Origin: Neoscytalidium dimidiatum
Taxonomy: Eukaryota; Ascomycota; Dothideomycetes; Botryosphaeriales; Botryosphaeriaceae
NCBI GenBank assembly: GCA_037367355.1
Contig: CM074700.1
Coordinates: forward strand, 620,001 to 684,000
DNA length: 64,000 nucleotides
Direction: 5' to 3'
The first letter of the stretch is position 1. Each line of letters begins with the position of its first letter. A model generated the notes under the pieces. That model had not been told where the DNA came from and did not search any database. It saw only the letters and a list, made by a program, of their open reading frames with translations. The position numbers were made by a program, and so were the translations under genes. Positions 32,994 to 42,383 of this stretch are shown in pieces.

Positions 32994-34488
32994 TCAAGAC
33001 TGTGCATGTCGCGTTTGTTCAGAATTGTAGTGCAAATCCCAACCCAGAGTCTTATCAATGACGTCTCGCAGTGATGACAATAAGGAAAATTCGGATTTCA
33101 AGCAACGGATCAAGAGTGTAGAAATAGTATTCGCAACTCTCGACGCTTCATCATCCGAAAGACAGGCGGTCGAATAATATAGGGTAATAGTAACTTCGGT
33201 TGAGCCCTCAGATAGGATGACTATGTCGTACTATGAGTAATTAGTTAAGACAAAGCCTTCATACCTGACTTGTAGTTCTCCTTACCTCACTATCTTCACG
33301 ACGTTGTAGCCCCCGGAATGATACCGTGCCGTTCTCTGCAAAGTCCTCTTGCGATCTCCGAGCATTAATTGCCGTATTGAATAGCCGGGTACCAGAAAGC
33401 CCAAGGGTGCGCTGAACGCTCATCAGGGTCGTCTGGTGCTTACTGTTGCTCCTTCGTTGCTCTCGCATACGTGTCATTGCTTCTAGGAGCGAGTTCGATC
33501 CGTTGATGTGTGCTCTGCATACAAGCGTGTTCACGAGAGGTCCCACCAAGCATTCGATTCGGTCAATGGGCAAGTCTCTTCCAGATGTGACATATCCAAA
33601 GCAAACGTCATCCATACCCGTATAAGCCTGCAGTATAAGCGACCAAACTACCTGAAGTGCGTTGAACAACGTGACCTTATACTTCTGATAGAGTGAGCCC
33701 ACATCCAGCGTTTCCAGATTTGGTACAATAACTCTTTTGACGGTCGCTGGTTGGCTTGCATATTCTTTCGTGGGAAAATAACACGGCTTGATTCCGTCCA
33801 GAATACCAGACCAGTAGTTCAGAGAGACATTTCCCTCCTGCTTCTCGACAAAAGTAACGTAGTCCTTATAACGGGTTTCCGCTTTCGGTAGCTTAATTCC
33901 TGCATATGCTTGTGCCCAGTCGCGCAGGATTATCCCGTATGAAGCGCCGTCGATGATGGTGTGGTTGACTTCCAATCGGCAAAGTACGTGCTGTCGGTCG
34001 ACTCGGAAAAGGCTGAGGCGATGAGGAGGGCCATTTCCGATGAAGTTGATCTCATCCGAGACATTTTGAAGCAGCCCCATATGGTCGAGACTACCAGGAT
34101 TACTTTCTTCGACGATGTTTGCATTGATGGACTTGAGGACCACTTGATCGTAAATTCCGCTCGATCTCGAACTCTCAATGAAAACGGTGCGAAGGATCGG
34201 ATGACGGTTAACGACTTGTTGCCAAGACCATTTTAGCTGCTCCATATTGACATGCTCGTCGCATCGCACGGCATCGACGGCTATGAGGCAGACTATCTTG
34301 TATCTGGTTCCCGAATCCATGATCTGGCCAACCTGCAGGAGCTCTTGTATTGGAGAACATGGGTAGACATCCTCTACATCGGAGATGTCGTAGCCACCGA
34401 CTTCTTGCAGCTTTACTCTAATGTCCCCAAGGCTGTCTGCATGAAGAGCTCCTAGAAATGGCCTAAGATCAGTACTGTCGCGAGACAT
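32994..34488 (-). CDS. Stand-alone NRPS-type condensation domain protein
   Basis: Two exons (34488-33286 and 33230-32994) give 479 residues, the length of a lone condensation domain. The motif DVYPCSPIQE opens the domain near residue 38, NRHPILRTVF follows at about 94, and the active-site motif is NHTIIDG at 175-181: the first His of HHxxxDG is Asn, while the catalytic second His and the DG are kept. FGYVTSGRD and LVGPLVNTLVCR are the later core motifs. Splicing at GAG/GTAAGG to a TACGAC exon adds YDIVILSEG and the last helix, which completes the fold. There is no carrier or adenylation domain. It is divergently transcribed from the ATP-grasp/methyltransferase gene. I infer that it acts in trans on a carrier-bound intermediate, for example to release, cyclise or acylate the tripeptide of the NRPS, which lacks its own terminal domain. 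Confidence 0.85.
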
Positions 34489-35010
34489 TTTTTTTTTTTT
34501 TTAAGCGTTGACTCTGTATTCTAACACTGAAATTACCAATTAGCATAGGAATGAAAGACTTCAAGGTCACTTTACTTACACAGGACAGCGGAATCAACAT
34601 GTGAAATACTGGGTAAGGAGGATAGAGATTAGAACATGATATTTATAAAGTGAATTTAAGCACACATCATATTCCAGAAAGAAAAGAGTAAAGGGGCTTC
34701 GTAGCTCCTGGATAACATTCATAGAACGTTACAACCGTCTCAGGAATGCTCATTTAGTAAGATTCTGAGCGTCCTGACTAGGCTTACCTGGCTGACTACA
34801 TGGTGTCTTCGTATAACCTGTCACATGGCGAGCAGTTCCGTAATGCTTTACCAGAATTCACATAAGATTAGTAGACGTCAACACTGCTCAAATCTATTTC
34901 AAGTGTTTACATCTAAATCCTGAAGAAAGAAACATTTCCGTCCTCCAACATATTCTGCATCAATTACTCTTGCCAATTCATTTTTTCAAAAACAATTCCC
35001 ACCACTGATC
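34489..35010. promoter_or_regulatory. Divergent promoter, condensation-domain and methyltransferase genes
   Basis: This 522-base spacer lies between two start codons on opposite strands. It begins with a run of about 14 T directly upstream of the condensation-domain ATG and contains TTAGTAA at 34754-34760, a Yap-type half-site variant. Co-regulation of the two genes is likely from the arrangement. Confidence 0.5.
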
Positions 35011-36532
35011 ATGTCTCAGATTCGACTGTGCCTGTTAGATCCCATCGATGCCAAGCATATAACTATTACAGTACATAGGAGCCATCTGATACAAAGCATG
35101 CGGAGGCTTACAGATATAGCAGTCCTGTCTATATGACATCCTCAGTGCTTCGTACGACATTGATATTCAAAGGGTCGACGGTTTCAACCTCGATAAGCAA
35201 CTTGATATCGTCATTGAAAAAAAATTTGACGCCTTCATAAACATCGCGGTAAGGGGTCTTCCGCCCTCACAGTTTCGCCAAATCAAAACTTACTCTAGCA
35301 AGGCTTTTGATGGTTCTGAGCCGGACCTCGCGCTATCTATTACTCGAGCACTTGACTCCAAAGGCCAACGCATAATTTTCAGGAGTCCAACTAGCGAGGA
35401 GAAATCACAGTGGCTCATTCAAAGTGGAGTATCGCAGCCGAATGGACGTTCACAAGACAATGCCGGACCTCGACACTTTTCGCTCATTGCCACACAGATC
35501 CACGGACAAGATCTGCTGGCTGGGCCGATCCAATATGAGATAAGCAGTGAGAAAGCTTTTCAGTCCCGTCATCCCCGAGACCCACTTGTACGCTGGCCCA
35601 CGGATACGAAGATCTCGCAGAAACCTCTCGCAGATGATTCACTCAGCGCTCGAATCTCGAGCTCTGTACGACGTTTACTCAGGACTCACAGTCTCCCAAA
35701 ACCCTCTACGGTTAGCCGATTGGACGTGACTGTCGATAGCAGCACTTTTGAGCCCATTGCAGTCACTGTTAGTCCCTCATTGTACCTTTGTCCGGATTCA
35801 CATGGCCTCAGTGATGAGCCTCTCGTCAACAGCATTCCTGGATCATACGAGTCACTGGTAGCACTTCTGTTAAGTGATTTAGGAATTCATGTGGACAGGT
35901 CAAGAGATAGAGGCGAAACTAACCGCATCAACTTTAATGAGCTTGCCTCTTCTTATAACGATCTTTTTGACGACATGCCGCAAAATCAGCTGCTTGAACA
36001 GATGGCCAAAGAATACTCCTGGACAGGACACATTTTGGACGTAGGATGTGGGACTGGTATGTTCGGAAGAATCCTCAAGGCGTATAGCCCTGAATCAGTT
36101 TTGGAAGGGTTGGACGCCGCAGAGTCAATGGTTATGTCACCTGACATAGCCAAGTATTATCAAAAACCTATCCGCATCGGTGACATGGAAAAGGAACTCC
36201 TCAAGATTGATCCCGTCGATCACATTGTCTCATTTAGTGTGTTTCAGTACGTGGATCACGTCACATTTCTATCAACCGTCACACAGATGTTCCTTGTCGC
36301 CAAAAGATCTGTATCATTCGATGTGGTGGATATTTCTTCCGAGTACCTGGAAATGTTGGCCATGGGCTCCGAATACGAGCGATTATTGCCAGTCAATAAC
36401 GTTCCAGCAATACGAAGGTTTCATGTACCCCCGGGCTGGAAAAAAGTTCTTGAAACCCGTACTGTCGCATACATCGAACCGGAATTTGGGAAAGAGCTCT
36501 TCTCGTACTATTTCAGGTTTGAGCGTATCTGA
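35011..36532 (+). CDS. SAM methyltransferase fused to an ATP-grasp-like N-terminal half
   Basis: The frame is open without a stop from 35120 to 36532 but has no ATG before the methyltransferase domain. A 20-codon first exon (35011-35070, MSQIRLCLLDPID) joins through a 49-base intron with a CTGAT branch, giving about 490 residues. Residues about 320-490 are a class I methyltransferase: HILDVGCGTGMFG (SAM loop), GLDAAESMV (motif II region) and VSFSVFQYVDH. The first 270 residues resemble D-Ala-D-Ala-ligase-type ATP-grasp proteins: YDIDIQRVDG then KKFDAFINIA early on, and SRLDVTVD...PIAVTVSPSLYLCPD then GSYESLVALLL at the end. The metal-binding Glu and Asn of the normal (L/F)LExNPxP motif are replaced by T and S, and I cannot find the lysine/glycine-loop core, so ligase activity is doubtful. 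The methyltransferase call is firm; the N-terminal assignment is a pattern judgement. It is divergent from the condensation-domain gene. Confidence 0.7.
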
Positions 36533-36992
36533 ATAAGCGGAAAGAGGTGGACTTCTGGCATTCTATCTTAGTCTCCGATATCGAATATTGCTAGGAATAA
36601 TATGAGAGTTAAACAATTATTGGAATCGATGGGCAACAGATTTTCTGATCCATGTGGTTATGATGAAGTCTCGCAACTTTTGTCCAAGTTCTGACAGTCC
36701 TTGAAGATTAATATCTAGGGATTTTAGAGGACATTTTACAGATACGCACGCTTCTTAAAATGTGAATTGATACTGTCAGGTTAAGATACACACATCGTAC
36801 GAATTTTGCATCCAAGGAAACACCGCGATGCACAGATAGAACATTACATACATCGAGATACATAGAGGTAAACATCATATTAAAAAGGCCTCATAGAGTA
36901 GTAAACGGCCATTAACATTCGATAGTGCTTCTTGGAGACTTCACCTGTGGGTGCATTGAAAGCCATATAGCCTTCGAAGTGTTCCACCGCCA
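36533..36992. other. Spacer between convergent genes
   Basis: This is the tail-to-tail spacer of the methyltransferase and P450 genes. It is A/T-rich, contains no ORF of note, and probably holds both terminators. Confidence 0.5.
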
Positions 36993-38776
36993 TCATGTCT
37001 GTTTCCTGTACGAAAATCTTATAAAAGGCCCATCTTTACTCGAAGTGACATGCTCCTCCAACTTGTATTCCCTTTCTGCAGACGTGGTCCTTTCGAAATC
37101 GAATGTGGCAAGAACTCTGGCTAGGACATATTGGGTCTCGCGTAGCGCGAGACTCCTGCCAACGCAGCTGCGAGGGCCTATTGAGAAAGGGTTGAATGCT
37201 GTCTGAGCCTCCGATGCTACGTCGCCAAGCCAACGCTCAGGAGTGTAGTCGAATGGCCTAGGAAATAGGGCAGCATGATGATGTATTGCATACAGTGGGA
37301 CCCCCACAACGCAGCCCGCAGGGATGAAGCTTCCATCTATTTCTAATCCGGTGCCTTGAACTTCCCGCCATAAGGCACTGCTGACCGGTGGAGATAAACG
37401 CATTGCTTCCTTAATGCATATTCGGAGATACTGGCAAGAGTCGAGTAAACCGCCCGGTTGAATATCATCAACATCTGGAAATTTCTCTCGAACTTCTGTG
37501 CATGCCTTGGCATATGCTTCCGGATTATTGCTCAGGTAGAAAAAAGTAGAAGCCATAGCCGTGGATGAAGTGTCGGTACCTTGCTTCCATTAGTTTCCAT
37601 GCACACAATCCGTAACCTGGTCCCAACCATGAGGTACCTACCTGCAACAATCAATGTCACACTCTCGGCTGCTAGTTGGTCCGAGCTGAGCTTCGAGCCG
37701 GTTTCTGGATCCATTGTGCTGCCCAGAAGGGAGAAGACATCGTCTGTCTTCCCAGTTTCCCCCTTCTTGTCTCTCAAGAGCTTGCTCACGAATTTCAGAA
37801 ACGAATTCCTGGCCTCGATCGATTTTGGGAATAGGATACGGTCGAGGCGACCAATGCGAAATTCTAGAGCTTGCATCAATACGCTTACCCGGACATTAGA
37901 CTCGTGAATATCTTTGATCACATGTCGGTAGCTATCATCAGAAAGAGCGCGGTAGTTCAAGCCGAAAATCAACGAGGCCATGATGTCAAAAGTTGCGAAG
38001 TTGCCTACCGTTATTAGTTAATGTATGCATAGTGGAGGTAGTTCTGGGGATCTCTACACCAGTCTGCCATGTTACGGGGTGGGGACCATTCGTCGACCGG
38101 TTTCGTAGGTCCAATTTGAGCACACAACTCGCTCACGATTGAGATCATTGTTTTATCGAAGCGCTTCAGTGCAGCATCCGAGAGGCCTTGGCCAATTATT
38201 CTCCTCCTTCGGCTGTGTTCTTTCGTATCTTTCAGCGTAAGGATATTGGGTGCTTTGTGGACCAGTGCATCGTAAGTTTCAGCTTTCTTTACTCGAGCTC
38301 CGTGGCTGTATATGGCTTTGAAAAAAAAGTCAGTAAGAAGAGCGCTAGCAGTGATAAAGTATATCTTACCTTTCAACGCAGAGACGCTGTTGAGCGTTAA
38401 ACGGTTGGGTGCATAACGTACACATGGGCGTGGAAGGGGTCAGCAACTATGCAGGCACGGATGAGAAGAAAACTTATCGTAACGTTCGTGGCATTTCCAC
38501 ATATCCACATGTATATCTCCCTTCCAAGCATGATAAGCGGCGTAGAGGTTCGTAGTCTTTGCCAGGATTGGGCCCGGATAGGAGGCAAGGGGATGGCAGG
38601 TAAGCCGATATATGCTCAGTATGAAAATCTGGATACAGTGTTTCAGTATCATGTAGGACAGCTGCACAACGGTCACGCACATATATCAAAAGCATTGTAA
38701 GTGCGGTAGCAGCCACTTTCGCAACAACCCAAAACATTCCAAGTACAGTATGCCATATCGCATCCATGCCAGCCAT
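36993..38776 (-). CDS. Cytochrome P450 monooxygenase
   Basis: Six exons (38776-38681, 38628-38478, 38429-38370, 38315-38058, 38004-37642, 37579-36993) give 504 residues, a normal microsomal P450 length. An N-terminal membrane anchor (residues 9-40) is followed by the proline-rich HPLASYPGP. Helix I has AGTDTSS near 309-315, the ExxR motif is EAMR at 367-370, and the haem loop [10 protein letters not shown] places the cysteine near 448. Five introns are needed. Four are GT-AG with clear branch sites (for example TTAACTAATAAC). The second begins ATAAGT and ends CCAC, and only this cut restores the conserved [15 protein letters not shown]; see the separate entry. The protein would sit in the ER membrane and oxidise the cluster product, but the substrate cannot be read. 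It converges on the methyltransferase gene. Confidence 0.85.
38430..38477 (-). other. AT-AC intron in the P450 gene
   Basis: The 48-base intron reads ATAAGTTTTC at its start and ends TTGCTGACCCCTTCCAC. The exon before it ends CAC GAA CGT TAC G and the exon after begins GC CCA TGT GTA CGT. Apart from the terminal dinucleotides, everything looks like an ordinary U2-type intron: AAGT at positions 3-6 and a CTGAC branch site. No GT-AG alternative nearby keeps the reading frame, and without splicing the frame stops after SHPCLHSC. Confidence 0.6.
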
Positions 38777-39600
38777 GTTTGAGGGTCGAAGTACGCTGAG
38801 GGCCCGGTAGGCAAGAAAGAAAAAAGCGGACAAAGGAAAAAAAAAGGTGTCAAACTAGAAAATAGCGAGTCTGCCATTATATTTTGATGGCATATGGTAC
38901 TTCATTCATGACGGACGTAAACTTAGTAATGCAGGTCTATTCACTCAGTTTTCGTCCTCCTCAGTCATCGTGTTACTTTAAACGCCTTACTGTATCTGCT
39001 ATTATTCTCTTTCCTTGTACACTAATTTCTTTTACACCACCTGTATCAGGATCTGGACTTTTGCCTTCATCCTAAAAACAGCACTAATGGTGATATTGTT
39101 ACGAGTACGTAAGTGCGGGATTAGAATAAACCTTGAGTCATGATGACCGCATCTCTGCTGATTTGTAAAGAAAAGAGTTACACCTCGCGTGCCTTCGAAA
39201 TATTCGAATGTTTGAAACGTACGCCGATGCTAGCAAGAGTTCCCTGCTGTCTAAAAACTAAATTGTAGTCATTTCGCGAAAGTGTAAAGCACTTTACACG
39301 TAGCGTAGAGATATTTCATTCTGATCCCCGAAAACTTGTCTGAGTACCAACAAGTAACTCACTAGTATTGCTTTATTTCATTTCGTTATTAGTATCACAA
39401 AAGCCTCACATTTTAGACAGGAATCAAGTAGTAACGTCCATAATTAATGATAATGATCTATTAGGAATCGTGCCACGAGCTTTCGTAAAAGCTACCGAAC
39501 AAGCATACGATATATATTATCAATAGCCGAAGACAAATGAAGAGATCTGCAAGTTTACTCTTCACAAGCTTTGTTTTGCAATTCTTCGGTTATTCGCAAT
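38777..39600. promoter_or_regulatory. Divergent promoter, P450 and monooxygenase genes
   Basis: This 824-base spacer lies between two start codons on opposite strands and is A/T-rich. It contains TTAGTAA at 38923-38929, about 150 bases upstream of the P450 ATG. Short frames within it are not convincing. Confidence 0.5.
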
Positions 39601-41484
39601 ATGACTTCTCCTTTGGACGCGATGAAGCAGAGGTACGAGGAGGAGCGCACCAAGCGTGCCCGTCCGAATGGGACAAACCCATTCATAGAGCTGCAAGCCT
39701 ATCCAGACCTCGATAGGGACCTGTTTGTCGATTACGAATCTTTGAAGACCACACAAACTCTCACTGGTGATGATGAGGTCAAGTTCCTCATTATCGGTGC
39801 CGGCCATAGTGGACTCCTTGCCGCGGTTCGCTTAGTACAGGCGGGGTTCGCCCCCAAGGAGATCGTTCTTGTCGATAAAGCCGGGGGATTTGGAGGGGTT
39901 TGGTACTGGAACCGCTATCCCGGTCTGACGTGCGATATTGAAGGATCTATATACCTCCCTCTATTAGAGGAAACGGGTTATATGCCGAAATACCGGTATT
40001 CTCACGGACCAGAAATTCGAGATCATGCGAACGCAATCGCGCGGAATTGGAAGCTTAGAGGGCAGTTCGCAACTCGGGTGCACAGCCAAGAATGGAATGA
40101 AAAGGACTCGAGATGGATCGTTAAGATGACGGAGGATCTTGGACCTGGACTTCCCGGTCGTAACCTTACCGCTCGAGCTCATTTTGTATTTTGCTCTCCT
40201 GGCACCTTCCATACCTCCCGTATCCCAAACATTCCTGGCTTTGAAGAATTCCGTCGCAACCACGCCGTGTTTCATACTGCGCGGTGGGACTATGGAATAA
40301 CTGGAGGATCTGAAAACCGTCCCGAACTTACTAGACTTAAGGACAAAAGGGTCGCTATTGTTGGCACAGGAGCAACTTCTGTCCAGGTTGTTCCTCGGAT
40401 TGCACAGTGGTCACAGCACGTGTATGTCTTCCAACGTACACCTTCCTACGTAGGACCCAGGACGCAGAGGAAAATGGATCCGGAATCATGGGCCAAAGTC
40501 GCGTACGCTCCAGGTTGGCAGAAAGCTCGCCAGGAGCATTTTATCAAGGTTACCACTGGAGAGCCCGTGGATGAGGATATGATCGGTGACGGGTGGACTT
40601 CAGCAGTTGGATTTTCGGGGATCACCGGTAGCTCCGTGAAGGGCGTAATTTCCCCCGACAATGTTTCTCAGCACATTGATGAGCTGTACGCCTGGGATGC
40701 ACCACACACAGAGCGCATACGCCAGTACATTAAAGGCGAGGTAGACGACAAGCGAACAGCTGAGACATTGCAACCATGGTATGGTAGCTGGTGTAAGCGT
40801 CCAACATTCCACAACGATTATCTCCCAGCATTTAAAAGGAACAATGTTACACTCGTTGACACAAACGGTAAGGGTATCGAAAGATATACGTCCGATGGAA
40901 TCATCGCCAATGGACAAGAGTATGGGATTGATCTTCTTGTGTTAGCCACAGGCTTCAACTCTGCTGGAACGGCAGTCAGTATTGCATCCCGGGCCGGCAT
41001 GTCGATCACAGGAAAAGGTGGAAAGTCGATCGAGGAAAAGTGGAAGCCATCTGAGTTTGGTAGCTTACACGGAGTTGCTACCAACGGATTTCCTAACCTT
41101 TTTTTCTATACCACGGCGAACGCAGCAGTACATTCGAATATGACAGCTTGCCTGGATATATGCGCTATACACACAGCGGACATCATAGCGAAAGCAATGC
41201 AAAGCACTGGAGGTTCAGACAAAACAGTCATCGAAGTGACCAGGGAGGCCGAGAATGATTGGGGAACGGAGATAGCCAGAAGAGCCAACTGGTTCGCAGC
41301 GCTCACGACCTGCACACCTGGCCACGCAACTGGAGAAGGTGAACGCGCGAAAGAAAGGACTGAAGAGCAGAGAATGATGGAGTTGAGAATGCTGCCGTGG
41401 GGCGAAGGCGCCAACAGTTACCGGCATGTAATAGAAGAATACATGGCTGCAGGAAGACTTGATGGCATTCAGGTCAGTTGTTGA
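39601..41484 (+). CDS. Baeyer-Villiger-type flavoprotein monooxygenase
   Basis: A single exon encodes 627 residues starting MTSPLDAMKQRYEEERTKRARP. The FAD Rossmann motif GAGHSG is at 66-71 with KAGGFGGVWYWNRYPG just after, the pattern of the cyclohexanone/phenylacetone monooxygenase group. The NADPH-binding motif VGTGATSVQVVP is near residue 253. The family fingerprint region before it reads FRRNHAVFHTARWDY, matching the HxxxW part. ATGFNSAG near the C-terminal third is the conserved second FAD contact. Such enzymes insert oxygen next to a ketone or oxidise heteroatoms, using NADPH. Its place between the P450 and amidotransferase genes marks it as a tailoring enzyme. The ATG at 39601 is the first in frame. 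The cofactor family is sure; the reaction type is likely but not proven. Confidence 0.9.
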   Translation: MTSPLDAMKQRYEEERTKRARPNGTNPFIELQAYPDLDRDLFVDYESLKTTQTLTGDDEVKFLIIGAGHSGLLAAVRLVQAGFAPKEIVLVDKAGGFGGVWYWNRYPGLTCDIEGSIYLPLLEETGYMPKYRYSHGPEIRDHANAIARNWKLRGQFATRVHSQEWNEKDSRWIVKMTEDLGPGLPGRNLTARAHFVFCSPGTFHTSRIPNIPGFEEFRRNHAVFHTARWDYGITGGSENRPELTRLKDKRVAIVGTGATSVQVVPRIAQWSQHVYVFQRTPSYVGPRTQRKMDPESWAKVAYAPGWQKARQEHFIKVTTGEPVDEDMIGDGWTSAVGFSGITGSSVKGVISPDNVSQHIDELYAWDAPHTERIRQYIKGEVDDKRTAETLQPWYGSWCKRPTFHNDYLPAFKRNNVTLVDTNGKGIERYTSDGIIANGQEYGIDLLVLATGFNSAGTAVSIASRAGMSITGKGGKSIEEKWKPSEFGSLHGVATNGFPNLFFYTTANAAVHSNMTACLDICAIHTADIIAKAMQSTGGSDKTVIEVTREAENDWGTEIARRANWFAALTTCTPGHATGEGERAKERTEEQRMMELRMLPWGEGANSYRHVIEEYMAAGRLDGIQVSC

Positions 41485-42383
41485 ACGCCGCGATGTCATA
41501 TAGCTTTAGTTACAATATGGACTGCTTCTCATAACATGGTTCTATCTAGCAGGTGAATCATAGAGTGCACATGTCTTAAAGTCGATAAGGTCCGCAGCAT
41601 AGCCAATTAGAGAGATCGCATATAGAACATGTGATACCCAGCAAATACTCAGGGAGATTTTCAAATGAGCCAGTAAATCTCATCTAACAGATTGCAAGGT
41701 AATTGTGTTCGAAAATGAAAGATTACTTTCCTCATGCTTTCGCAGCAGCTATGCTGTAAGCAATCCGCCTTTATAGATCTTTCCTGGCAATGCATGCACT
41801 GGGCAGCAACGTTAAGTTAGTCAACAATGCCACCATTGGAAAAACAAATGATGATTCAAGAAGCATGAAGATATCATGCAGCTCCAGGATACTATCTTTA
41901 TTGCTTCTTATTTCCTTGTGCCAAGTTCGAGGAGTAAGTAACTGGGAAGCCACGCGAAACATCGATATAAAGCAACGTTACCCGACTGTTGCACTTATCA
42001 GTCCCGAGTAGTGCATTCGATTAGTAAATATTGTCAAATATTGGGACGTCAAAGTTATACATAAATCATTCTCTTGCACTCATATTATAACCTAATGGGG
42101 CTCTGAGTAATGATATTACGTGGAAATCTCTCGTAGATCTGACTTTCTTTTGGATTGGCCTAGTGTTGAGCTAAATTGGTTGATTATTTGTCATTGGAAT
42201 CGCATTGATTCGTTGAGTCATCCTCTCGATACAGCTGATTACGCAGTCAGACACATAACATTCAGTCTTGGTTATGGTCTGAAATCCTCATATTGAGAGC
42301 GATCCCCTCCAAACCGTTCAATCCTAGCAAAAACGTCCCAAGAGTCCCAAATCAGAGCAAATTTCCTGTCCACGAGAACCATT
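41485..42383. promoter_or_regulatory. Spacer upstream of the amidotransferase gene
   Basis: This is an A/T-rich spacer. A 73-codon frame at 41790-42011 with a hydrophobic stretch is the only ORF of note and lacks support. TTAGTAA occurs at 42021-42027, 357 bases before the next start codon. Confidence 0.4.

Noticed and set aside
35720..36532. Methyltransferase as a free-standing 270-residue protein
   Set aside because: That start would be a TTG inside a longer open frame that runs upstream to 35120 and joins a first exon with an ATG at 35011.
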